Assembly: GCA_001029295.1 (NCBI GenBank)
Contig: LDXJ01000058.1
Coordinates: 1 to 64,000 of the forward strand
DNA from: Peptococcaceae bacterium CEB3
GTDB lineage: Bacteria; Bacillota; Desulfitobacteriia; Desulfitobacteriales; Desulfitobacteriaceae
Direction of reading: 5' to 3'
Length of the DNA: 64,000 nt
The translations under genes were made by a program, and so were the position numbers. Each line of letters begins with the position of its first letter. Position 1 is the stretch's first letter. A model generated the notes under the pieces. That model saw nothing but the letters and a program-made list of their open reading frames with translations, was not told the origin of the DNA and did not search any database. Below are positions 35,794 to 43,591 of this stretch, one piece after another.

Positions 35794-35810
35794 ACTGCCC
35801 GACGGGCAGT
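35794..35810 (-). terminator. Terminator after the coiled-coil protein gene
   Basis: On the minus strand ACTGCCCGTCGGGCAGT forms a tight 7-bp hairpin followed by TATTTTTATCC. It lies 66 bp after the stop at 35876, so the ATPase gene downstream needs its own promoter or read-through. Confidence 0.8.
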
Positions 35811-35875
35811 CATTCCCTATCCATCCGGATCATCTCCGTCAGGATCATTTCTCTTATCCAGGATCAATCATATCG

Positions 35876-36646
35876 TTAGGCTTCTCGGGCCAGTAACTCG
35901 GGTTCGTATGCGGACAGGGTTGCCTCCAGAACTTCCGTTTTGGCCGCAAACCGACGCTCAATAACTCTGTCATGCAGGGAGTAAAGGATCTGGGCCGCCC
36001 CGCGGCTCGCTTCGCGTTTCAGCCGCTCTTCCAGGGCCAAGAGAGCGCCCTCTCGACGCTGTTCCAGCCCCCGGGTCAATTCTTCTTTCTCCCACCGCGA
36101 ATCAATACCCAAAGAAGCGACCATTTTTTCCCCCGCCCCCGCTTGTTCGGCCAGTGCCGCCAAAAGGGGATGGGGAATCAGGCGATGTGCCGCTTCTCCC
36201 CACACTCTGCGGCTCCAATATTCAGCCTGCCCCGCCCAAAAAACGCTTCCCTCTTTTTCCGCCCGCCAGCCTTCTATTAGGCCTGACACATCCCCAAGAA
36301 AATCTTCCACCATTCGTTCTTGCCAGAGATCCGACGCAAGGTGCTCCTGTGCCAGCAGGCTTATGGCCTGTTCCCCGTCCATGTCGAAACGCCGCCCGAT
36401 CCGTTCCAGCAAACCTGCCTGCAGGGTTTGACGCAAATCCGCCAATTCTTCCATCAAAGCGGGAAGATCAAAACGGGATCCGGCGGCTGCGTGCCTGCGA
36501 CAGACTTCAAACCATCGCCCAATCTCATCTGTTAAGAAAGACAGCGTTTCGTCAACCGCCTCGACGGTCTCCCATTCCGCCCGTTGACGGCGGATTTCGT
36601 GCGCATAAAGAAGAACTTCTTTTTTGAATATCTCTTCTCTAACCAT
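35876..36646 (-). CDS. Cytoplasmic helical/coiled-coil protein of unknown function
   Basis: 256 residues, no signal peptide or membrane segment. Nearly all of it is predicted amphipathic helix rich in E, R, A, L and W, with long heptad-like stretches at the end (WEKEELTRGLEQRREGALLA, LEERLKREASRGAAQ). I do not recognise a family. The ATG at 36646 follows GGGGTGAAAAG. It lies 159 bp downstream of the glycine-zipper gene and ends at its own terminator (35794-35810). Context with two ATPases and small membrane proteins suggests a structural or adaptor role, which is inference only. Confidence 0.7.
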   Translation of the reverse strand: MVREEIFKKEVLLYAHEIRRQRAEWETVEAVDETLSFLTDEIGRWFEVCRRHAAAGSRFDLPALMEELADLRQTLQAGLLERIGRRFDMDGEQAISLLAQEHLASDLWQERMVEDFLGDVSGLIEGWRAEKEGSVFWAGQAEYWSRRVWGEAAHRLIPHPLLAALAEQAGAGEKMVASLGIDSRWEKEELTRGLEQRREGALLALEERLKREASRGAAQILYSLHDRVIERRFAAKTEVLEATLSAYEPELLAREA

Positions 36647-36805
36647 CTTTTCACCCCGGCACCAGATTTCTAACAGTATTTTAAATCAATCCGGAACCGG
36701 CGTTGTTAATTCTATGTAAAACTTAGGTCAACAAGTGAGATTTTCACCCGATCAATTTTTTCCAGTCGGCTTCAGGCCGGATGTCAGGTCTTGGTCATGC
36801 CTCGA

Positions 36806-37150
36806 TTACGTGTGGTTTTGCATGGGGTTACGTTCAGAGATTCCCTGAGGACTCCGCTCCGGAAACAGAGCCGAACCCGCACCCTGCCCCAGGGCTTGGC
36901 CCAGACGGTCCCCCACAATTCCTCCGAGAATCGTTCCGATGACGGCCCCGGCTCCCGGCAAAACGGCCGAGCCAAGGTAGGCCCCATACTCAAATCCTGC
37001 CATTAGACCCAAGGCTGAAGTCAGGTCGGAAGTCGTGTGTACGGCATACTCCCGGTCATCCAGACTGCCGGACCGGTGTGCCCCGACATCCCGCCACAGA
37101 GCGAAGCTCGCGGAAATAGCCCCGGCCCACAATGTTCCCTTACTAAACAC
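36806..37150 (-). CDS. Small membrane protein with glycine-zipper hairpin
   Basis: 114 residues from a GTG at 37150 behind AAAGGGGAAA. A short N-terminal hydrophobic stretch (GTLWAGAISASFALWRDVG) is followed by a charged loop and a long glycine-patterned hydrophobic hairpin at about 45-95 (LGLMAGFEYGAYLGSAVLPG, AGAVIGTILGGIVGDRLGQ, ALGQGAGSALF). G-x3-G spacing repeats through it, typical of glycine-zipper proteins that pack or oligomerise in membranes. The polar tail has no known motif. It comes 25 bp after the helical protein gene at 37176-37472 and belongs to the same minus-strand operon. Confidence 0.75.
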   Translation of the reverse strand: MFSKGTLWAGAISASFALWRDVGAHRSGSLDDREYAVHTTSDLTSALGLMAGFEYGAYLGSAVLPGAGAVIGTILGGIVGDRLGQALGQGAGSALFPERSPQGISERNPMQNHT

Positions 37151-37175
37151 GGTCGATTTCCCCTTTCACTTCCAA

Positions 37176-37472
37176 CTAACGGCGCAAGCGCGGAAAAGAA
37201 ATTAAGTTGAAAAGATTCACCCCGTATTGCTTCCCTTTTTCCCGCACACTGCCCAAAAAGTCCCCCAAGAAAAGTTCCCAGGCGCGGGCAAGCTCCTTCT
37301 GCGCAGCCGGTTCCCGGACGATCATCCGCACACTCTGCTCAATCGCTTGCTCCAGATGGGAAAGCGCTTCTTTTAAATGCTCATCAATATCCGGCAGCTC
37401 TTCCACAGCATCCCTTCTCCCGACTTTATTCTTTCCCCAGACCCGTTCAAACCAAGTTTCAGCGAGCGCCAA
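37176..37472 (-). CDS. Small soluble helical protein of unknown function
   Basis: 98 residues. An acidic N-terminal part (VEELPDIDEHLKEALSHLEQ), then a helical stretch (AIEQSVRMIVREPAAQKELA, RAWELFLGDFLGSVREKGKQ) and a basic end (LISFPRLRR). No membrane segment. I do not recognise a family. The annotated start is a TTG at 37472 inside the end of the upstream gene (14-nt overlap), and its ribosome site is poor, so the true start may differ. It is flanked by small membrane-protein genes in the ATPase operon. Confidence 0.6.
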   Translation of the reverse strand: MALAETWFERVWGKNKVGRRDAVEELPDIDEHLKEALSHLEQAIEQSVRMIVREPAAQKELARAWELFLGDFLGSVREKGKQYGVNLFNLISFPRLRR

Positions 37473-37710
37473 TCTCCCGATCCACTTCCTTTTTCAGACG
37501 TTCAAATTGCGCTTCGGCAACGATGTCTTCCGCTTCTTCCTTCGCCAATTCAAAGGTCGTTCTGGCCGCAGCGACTACCCCGACCACTCCCCGCAAACCC
37601 AAAAGAACGAGCGGTTTGAGGGCATCCCTGAGCACCGGCAACAGGGCAGGGGCCGCTACGACCAAGGCTGTCCCTGTGATCAAATCCGTTTTATCCAGCT
37701 CCTTCAACAT
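37459..37710 (-). CDS. Small membrane protein, DUF5132-like
   Basis: About 83 residues from the ATG at 37710, which has GAGGAGGT 8 nt upstream. One hydrophobic segment at about 9-42 (LITGTALVVAAPALLPVLRD then ALKPLVLLGLRGVVGVVAAA), followed by an acidic amphipathic helix (FELAKEEAEDIVAEAQFERL). The pattern hydrophobic-AP-x-L-K-P-x-hydrophobic-acidic helix matches my memory of DUF5132 proteins and resembles the genes at 32379 and 42955. The frame is open to an ATG at 37863 that overlaps the ATPase stop codon (ATGA), so a longer 134-residue form by coupled translation is possible. Confidence 0.72.
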   Translation of the reverse strand: MLKELDKTDLITGTALVVAAPALLPVLRDALKPLVLLGLRGVVGVVAAARTTFELAKEEAEDIVAEAQFERLKKEVDREIGAR

Positions 37711-37859
37711 AGCTGAAGACCTCCTCTGAGTTTCTTCCGTACTTACCTTCCCCTGAATTTCCTTGGCACTTCTACCCTCGTCTGAGTATCTTTCAACTCC
37801 CACCCTCCTTGTAAGTTTCTCATGCACCTTGCCCTCCTTCTCTCCATTGACCGACGGGT

Positions 37860-40800
37860 TCATTTCCCGGCCATCAAGGTGGGAATCCGGCCGGTGAAAT
37901 CTCCTCTTCCGGCTTTGGGCAGCACTCGGAGCTCACCCCCGGCTTGGCCGCCGGACGGCTCGTCCTCCGCCCCGGCCATGAGACTGAGAAACGGCTGGGC
38001 CAAGAGGGATACCGTTCCCGCCAAGAGGAAAATCAGGAGCCAGTGCCGGACCTGCAAGGGAGCCGTGTGGAAGAAACCGGCCACAGGAGGGATGTAAATG
38101 GCGCCAAGCAAAGCCAAGAATGAAGCGACCAAACTCCCGACCAAATAACGGTCCTTGACCGACTCCCGCACCCCACCGGAGGAACCTTCCTGATGCCAGG
38201 AAAAGGTCTGGCCCAACTGTCCCAACACCAAAGTGGTGAAAGCCACGGTTTGGGCAACGGCCAACGGTGCCCCGGCGCTCAGAGTCAGCCCGAACAGTCC
38301 CAGAGCGCCGGCCCCCAGGAGGAGCCCCCGCGTAACGACTTTGCGGTAGAGACTCCTGTCAACAATATCCTGGCGTTTTGTGTACTGCTTCGTATTGCCG
38401 GGATTCACCGCCAGGATCATGGCGGGAATCGCGTCGGTGAGGAGATTCATAAGCAAAATCTGAATCGGCACCAGGGGCATGGGCAAGCCTGCGATGACCG
38501 CCGTGGCCGTGACCAAGATCTCAGCCAGGTTCCCGGTCAGCAGACAGCCAATGGCTCTGCGCATGTTGGCAATAATCGTGCGTCCTTCTTTCACCCCTTC
38601 CAGAATGGCGCCGAAGTGATCTTTCTTGAGCACCATGTCTGCCGTAGCCTTAGTAACCTCCGTCCCCGTACCGCCCATGGCGATGCCGGTATTGGACTGT
38701 TTAATGGCTGGGGTATCATTCACTCCGTCTCCCGTCATGGCCACAATGTGGCCCGCTTTCTGGTAAGCCTTCACGATCCTCAGCTTATGTTCGGGAGTCA
38801 CCCGGGCAAAGATGGCCACCTGTTCCACCACTTGGGCCAGTTCCCGATCGGACAGTCCATCCAGTTCCTGACCGGTCATGACCCGGCTGCCGTCCCCACC
38901 CAAACCCAAGTCCCTGGCGATAGCCAAGGCGGTCACCGGGTGGTCCCCCGTAATCATCACGGGTTTAACCCCGAGGGCATAAGCCTCGCGAATGCTCGCT
39001 TCCACCTCCGGCTTGGCAGGATCCATCATGCCAGCCAATCCAACATAGATCAGCTCGTCGTCGACCCCGGGACCGGGCTCTTGCGTATCTACCCATTCCG
39101 TGGGGCAGTAGGCAAAGCCCAAAACCCGCAGGGCATCACTGGCCAGCTTTTCGTTCTGCCGGTAAATGAGTTCTTTTTTGGCCTCCGTCATGGGATAGAT
39201 GGCCCCATCCTCCTGATAATGACTGCAACGCCGGAGCACGGTTTCCACAGAACCTTTGCAGAACACAAAACAGTCCGTGTCCTGACGCGTGTCCCGGCAG
39301 ACAACACTCATGGTACCCGCCTTGGAATCGAACGGCACCTCGTGAACCCGGTGCCAATGTCCCATAGTTTCCGCGCGCACTCCCGCTTTGGCGGCAAGTG
39401 TGAGCAGTGCCCCTTCTGTCGGGTCCCCTCTGACGGCCCATCTTTCTCCTTCCCGCTCTAACCGGCTGTTATTGCAAAGCAAGGCAATGGTGGTCAAGCG
39501 TTCAAGTTCCGGACTGTATGACTGGGCCGGCTCCGACTGAGGCAGACACACGATCTCTCCGGTCGGTTCATACCCTTCTCCGGTCACTTTCCAAGTACGG
39601 TTAGCCGTCACGATCCGGGTAACCGTCATTTCATTCTTGGTCAGAGTTCCGGTCTTATCGGTGCAGATAACCGTGGTCCTGCCCAACGTCTCCAGAGCGG
39701 AGAGTTTGCGGATGAGGGCATGATGCTTGGCCATCCGATAGATTCCGGCGCTGAGCGCGATGGTGATGGTCACCGGAAGCCCTTCCGGAACGGCCGAAGC
39801 GGCCAGGGTGATAGAAGTCGTAATCATCTCTGTCAGGGGCCTTCCCCGCAGGAGCCCCACCACGAAGACCAGTGCGCCGGCTAAGGCGGCTCCCTTGACA
39901 AACATTTTGCTGATACCCGTCACTTTATCGTGCAAAGGGGTGCTCACGACATCCTGGTTTTTCATCAAAGACATAAGATGTCCGATCTCAGTTTGCATTC
40001 CCGTTCCGACGACCACGCCGTTTCCCTTGCCCCGCGTGACGTCCGTACCCATAAATAACATGTTCGTCTGTTCTGCCAGCGGACAGCCATCCTGAAGGCC
40101 CTGAGGATTCTTGCCTACCGGCAGAGATTCCCCCGAAAGTGCCGATTCATTAACTTCCAAATTCCAGGACTGGAGAAGGCGCAAATCCGCGGGCACCCGA
40201 TCACCGGCTTCCAACCTCACGATATCCCCCGGCACCAATTCGGTGCCTACGACGACCGCCTCCTGACCGCCGCGCACAACCCGGCAGGAAGGGGGCTGGA
40301 ATTGGTTGAGCGCATCGATAACGCGCTCCGCCTTGCGTTCCTGCAGGGTGCCGATGGCCGCATTGGCCAGCAGAATTGCCCCCATAGCCAAACCGTCGAA
40401 GACGGCCCCCGTGACTAGAGCTAAGACCGATGTCCCCAAAACGATCAAGGTGGTGAACTCGGTAAACTGGGCTAGATAGGATACGAGCCAGGGCCGGGTT
40501 TTTTTAGGCTCCAGATGGTTCGGCCCGTACTCTTTGCGCAGCACCTCCACCTGTTGGGGCGAGAGACCCCGGTCTTCGCTGACTGCAAAACGGTGCAAGA
40601 CTTCATCCGTACTCGTGCAATACCAGCGCCCCGCCTGATTCTTGGGCAACCGTGCCGCCTTGGGCTCTTTCGCATCTCTTGCCGGTACGCTCTCTCCACT
40701 CAAAGTTTGGCCGGCCCGCTTGCTGTCGGCCATGAAGGCCAGCGTCAGCGCATCGGTCAGAAGCTTGGCCATCGGTGCCGTTATAACGCCTAAAGCCGCC

Positions 40801-42689
40801 AAACCCATCCCCGCATAATTCCACAACCTGGAAAAACGGAAGTGCCGGGTGATGACCGCGTTCATAGATCGGGCGTAGGCCAGAGAACGGTTGAAGGCCG
40901 AAATTTTCTCCGGCGCTGCCAAGGGCACTCCCGCCAAGGACCCTTCCTCATCTTGCCCGATGAAAAAGACCTCTTCACCCCGTTCGCGTGCAACTGCCAA
41001 CATCTCCCAAGTATCGGAAGTTGTGCCAGGCAGAATTCCGTCGATTCCGCACTCTCTCAACTCCTCTTCACTGAGGCCCGAAGTGTTATTTAGTACCCCA
41101 GTCTTGACCCCTATACTCCGCCAGTAGTTTAAACCTTGGGCAAGTTCCGGCGGAGTTTCACCTTTGTACCTCGTCAAGACGCCAAGATAATTAGAATCCC
41201 GGGCCAGGCAGAAGACTTCATGCCCAGTACGTTGAAGCCTGCGAATCTCCACCAGATGGGAATCACAATCCACCCCGTTTTCCTGCAAGTATTCCAGGCT
41301 GCCAAGGAGAACTTCGGAACCCCGGATTGTTCCTTTCACTCCGTTTATCCCGCGTTCGACTTTGAAAGCGGTTCGGATCGTCCCTCCGAACCTTGATGCC
41401 CTGCTTAAAACCTCCTCCAGCCAAGGATGCTGCGCCCGCTTCATCAAGGATGCCGCCAAACGCCACACTTCGTCCTCATTTTCCGGATCAGCCGAACAGC
41501 GTATTTCTTCCTCGCTCCCTTGTCGCAGAAGTGCGCTGTCTGTCAGCACAACTTGTTTAACCTGAGCAAGCTGCGCCAGTGACATGCCGTCCGGAATAAA
41601 GCAACCCTTTTCCTTGGCGGTCCACTGCGCCTGTTCCCAGGTATAGCGGGCAGGAACCGTAGCCACTCGCGGACTCCCCGCGAGCAGAACCCCCAACCCT
41701 CGTGACGGTTGTCCGCTCAGCACCGCGGCCCCTGCGGCAAGGGCAAGATGAGGTTTGCCAACCCGGCCGGCGTAAGCTTGAATTTCCGGGCTGTTCTGCC
41801 ACTCCTCCGGGAACCCGGCCCTTCCGCTTTGCTCCACTTGCCGGTGGAGGTACTGGATGAGCGCAATTCCCGCCAGAACCACGAGGTTTTCCCGGGCCAA
41901 GGCTAAACCAAGAGTCACCGCTCCCAGCAAAGCCTCTCCGCGCCAGCCGTCTGCCCCAGACAGAGGCGTACGGGGCCGTGGTCCCCGGCTTGCAATGTCA
42001 GGCCGGCCTCCTCCGGAAAACGACGGCACATCCTCCGCAGAGACCGGCGGGACAGAACCCGACCCCGACAGGTCCTCAACCTGCCTGCGCGCCGGCGGAT
42101 AGTCGCGCAAAACAGCCACCAAAGCCGCCAAGTAGAACAAAGCGGGGACCTCGGCCAAAGCGGATTTACCCATAAACACCCGTTTTACGGCCAGAATCCC
42201 CAACCCGGCAACGGAGAGCACCAGAGCCGGATAGCGGCCGACCCCCGCAAGGCCGCCCCAGGCCAGGCTCATCCCGGCCTGGCCTATCCCTGCCTGGCCT
42301 GGGGCTGGCGAACCCGCGGCGGCAGCGGTCTGATCCCAGTTTCGGTTAAAAGCGCGGTAACCCATTTCCGCCCCGCATACACTTGCGTTCGGGCCCCGCT
42401 CCCGGCCATCGATCCGCCGGATTTCAGAAGGCGTCGTCTCCAGCTTCTCGATCATGACCAGAAGATCACCGAGACCGATCCGTTCCTCATCGAAAAGAAT
42501 AAGCATCCGGCCCGTATGGGCACTGGGGGAGATTTCCTCCACCCCCGGACAAATGCTGAGAGTCTCCAGCAAGAGCCGAACCAAGGCCAAATTGCCTTTC
42601 AGCCCTTGTACGCCGAGGCGGATTCTCCCCGGCAAAACCCGAATAAATCTTCCTTCTTCCTTTGCTTCGGCCAGACGCCCCAGACCCAT
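37860..42689 (-). CDS. Giant fused P-type ATPase: dead P1B-like half plus active P2-like pump (CtpI-like)
   Basis: About 1,609 residues. (1) HMA_2-like N-terminal fold at about 12-80 (RVLPGRIRLGVQGLKG, no CxxC). (2) A whole but inactive P1B-like ATPase at about 130-670: DKTGT is replaced by TDSALLRQG near 381, TM4 reads AGSPRVATVP near 333, HP is kept in AQHPWLEE, and GDGxND is lost (GQDEEGSLAG). (3) From about 696 a full P2-type cation ATPase: N-terminal LSPQQVEVLRKEYGPNHLE, GESLPVGK, TM4 [27 protein letters not shown] near 1009 and TGDGVNDTPAIKQ. This is the architecture of mycobacterial CtpI/CtpH. The ATG at 42689 has GGAGG 5 nt upstream; a GTG at 42716 opens the frame. It is the first gene of the minus-strand cluster. 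Confidence 0.88.
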   Translation of the reverse strand: MGLGRLAEAKEEGRFIRVLPGRIRLGVQGLKGNLALVRLLLETLSICPGVEEISPSAHTGRMLILFDEERIGLGDLLVMIEKLETTPSEIRRIDGRERGPNASVCGAEMGYRAFNRNWDQTAAAAGSPAPGQAGIGQAGMSLAWGGLAGVGRYPALVLSVAGLGILAVKRVFMGKSALAEVPALFYLAALVAVLRDYPPARRQVEDLSGSGSVPPVSAEDVPSFSGGGRPDIASRGPRPRTPLSGADGWRGEALLGAVTLGLALARENLVVLAGIALIQYLHRQVEQSGRAGFPEEWQNSPEIQAYAGRVGKPHLALAAGAAVLSGQPSRGLGVLLAGSPRVATVPARYTWEQAQWTAKEKGCFIPDGMSLAQLAQVKQVVLTDSALLRQGSEEEIRCSADPENEDEVWRLAASLMKRAQHPWLEEVLSRASRFGGTIRTAFKVERGINGVKGTIRGSEVLLGSLEYLQENGVDCDSHLVEIRRLQRTGHEVFCLARDSNYLGVLTRYKGETPPELAQGLNYWRSIGVKTGVLNNTSGLSEEELRECGIDGILPGTTSDTWEMLAVARERGEEVFFIGQDEEGSLAGVPLAAPEKISAFNRSLAYARSMNAVITRHFRFSRLWNYAGMGLAALGVITAPMAKLLTDALTLAFMADSKRAGQTLSGESVPARDAKEPKAARLPKNQAGRWYCTSTDEVLHRFAVSEDRGLSPQQVEVLRKEYGPNHLEPKKTRPWLVSYLAQFTEFTTLIVLGTSVLALVTGAVFDGLAMGAILLANAAIGTLQERKAERVIDALNQFQPPSCRVVRGGQEAVVVGTELVPGDIVRLEAGDRVPADLRLLQSWNLEVNESALSGESLPVGKNPQGLQDGCPLAEQTNMLFMGTDVTRGKGNGVVVGTGMQTEIGHLMSLMKNQDVVSTPLHDKVTGISKMFVKGAALAGALVFVVGLLRGRPLTEMITTSITLAASAVPEGLPVTITIALSAGIYRMAKHHALIRKLSALETLGRTTVICTDKTGTLTKNEMTVTRIVTANRTWKVTGEGYEPTGEIVCLPQSEPAQSYSPELERLTTIALLCNNSRLEREGERWAVRGDPTEGALLTLAAKAGVRAETMGHWHRVHEVPFDSKAGTMSVVCRDTRQDTDCFVFCKGSVETVLRRCSHYQEDGAIYPMTEAKKELIYRQNEKLASDALRVLGFAYCPTEWVDTQEPGPGVDDELIYVGLAGMMDPAKPEVEASIREAYALGVKPVMITGDHPVTALAIARDLGLGGDGSRVMTGQELDGLSDRELAQVVEQVAIFARVTPEHKLRIVKAYQKAGHIVAMTGDGVNDTPAIKQSNTGIAMGGTGTEVTKATADMVLKKDHFGAILEGVKEGRTIIANMRRAIGCLLTGNLAEILVTATAVIAGLPMPLVPIQILLMNLLTDAIPAMILAVNPGNTKQYTKRQDIVDRSLYRKVVTRGLLLGAGALGLFGLTLSAGAPLAVAQTVAFTTLVLGQLGQTFSWHQEGSSGGVRESVKDRYLVGSLVASFLALLGAIYIPPVAGFFHTAPLQVRHWLLIFLLAGTVSLLAQPFLSLMAGAEDEPSGGQAGGELRVLPKAGRGDFTGRIPTLMAGK

Positions 42690-42740
42690 AAATTCCTCCC
42701 GCATCCGGTAGACCACTCCATCCCGCTTTATCTTAGCCCC

Positions 42741-42766
42741 CGCAGACTTATGCTTTCAGATAAGGA
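42741..42766 (+). repeat. Diverged third copy of the 28-bp element from the window start
   Basis: CGCAGACTTATGCTTTCAG followed by ATAAGGA matches GCGACTTATACTTTCTGATAGGA at 1-28 with a few changes. It lies just upstream of the giant ATPase gene and 190 bp before the plus-strand small protein gene. Confidence 0.5.
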
Positions 42767-42954
42767 CCCCCGTCAGCCATGAAGGCGGCGCACGTGAACA
42801 GCACTGTTGTTGTAAGGGTAACAGACTTTAGTATTCACGGGTCCGCCCGCAAATATGAGAGGTTAAGGCAAAAAAAGCATGCATAACCTCTGCCCAGCGG
42901 GAAACACTATGTCTTTAGCGAACAACATCATAACTTTTTGAGGGAGGGAAAACC

Positions 42955-43257
42955 ATGCTGGATTTTATCCGAAAATCTCCGCTGGGGTTTATTCTAACAG
43001 CAACCGCCTTAGTGCTGGTGGCGTCTCCTAAAGCCCGGGAAGCTGCCCGGAACTGGCTGGTGAAGGGGACGGCGACCATCCTCGATCTCGTCGACGAAAG
43101 CAAAGCCCCCGCAGCCACCCGCACCGCCGGGCAAACCAATGTGTACGAGATGGGAGCCTACCCATCCAAGGCAGAGCCCACCGCTGAGCAGGCTTCGCCC
43201 GGCCCCGGTCGTCCGGCACCCTCGCGGCCCGACCCGGATAATACCTCTCCGTCCTAA
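42955..43257 (+). CDS. Small membrane protein, related to the DUF5132-like members of the cluster
   Basis: 100 residues. One membrane segment at about 8-25 (SPLGFILTATALVLVASPKA), an amphipathic stretch (REAARNWLVKGTATILDLVD) and a disordered proline-rich tail (SPGPGRPAPSRPDPDNTSPS). The hydrophobic-SP/AP-basic-WLVKG pattern parallels the segment in the proteins at 32379 (VVLAPVLKNVVKGVA) and 37459 (VAAPALLPVLRDALKPLV). The ATG at 42955 is behind GAGGGAGG. It is divergent from the giant ATPase gene with a 265-bp shared promoter region, and ends at the terminator at 43353-43383. Confidence 0.75.
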   Translation: MLDFIRKSPLGFILTATALVLVASPKAREAARNWLVKGTATILDLVDESKAPAATRTAGQTNVYEMGAYPSKAEPTAEQASPGPGRPAPSRPDPDNTSPS

Positions 43258-43318
43258 AGGCACACCTCCATTAACATCCAACAGGACCTTATGACGCTTT
43301 GCAAGACGCTTTCGCCAG

Positions 43319-43385
43319 TGAACTCGTTCAGCAGAAGCAGAACATCGATCAAAAAGACATCGCCCGCAGTGAGCGATGTCTTTGT
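43319..43385 (+). terminator. Dispersed hairpin element joined to a terminator
   Basis: GAACTCGTTCAGC-AGAA-GCAGAAC (43319-43344) is followed by AAAGACATCGC/GCGATGTCTTT (43353-43363 with 43373-43383) and GTCTT. The same element-plus-terminator pairing is seen after the VTT gene near 28264-28325. It ends the 42955-43257 transcript. Remaining sequence of the 43258-43591 gap holds the pstS terminator. Confidence 0.75.
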
Positions 43386-43436
43386 CTTAAGACGCAAAGG
43401 CAATAGCGAAAGGTAGTGACGAAAGGCAAAGAAAAC

Positions 43437-43455
43437 GGCACCGTTAGCCGGTGCC
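43437..43455 (-). terminator. Terminator of the pstS gene
   Basis: On the minus strand GGCACCG-GCTAA-CGGTGCC is followed by GTTTTCTTTGCCTTTCG. It lies about 135 bp after the pstS stop codon. Confidence 0.75.
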
Positions 43456-43591
43456 TCAAAACCAGGAGGAGCAGTTCAAACTCCTCTATATGTGAAACAG
43501 GGGAAGAACATGTCTTACTTTACCACAGTCTTCTTAAGAAAAAGTGAACAAGGCGTAAAAGGAATGCAAAGTTTTTGTGAAAACTTTTCTA

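Noticed and set aside
38193-39461. 422-codon plus-strand frame
   Set aside because: Shadow of the giant ATPase gene on the other strand, whose motifs (GDGVNDTP and others) prove the coding strand.
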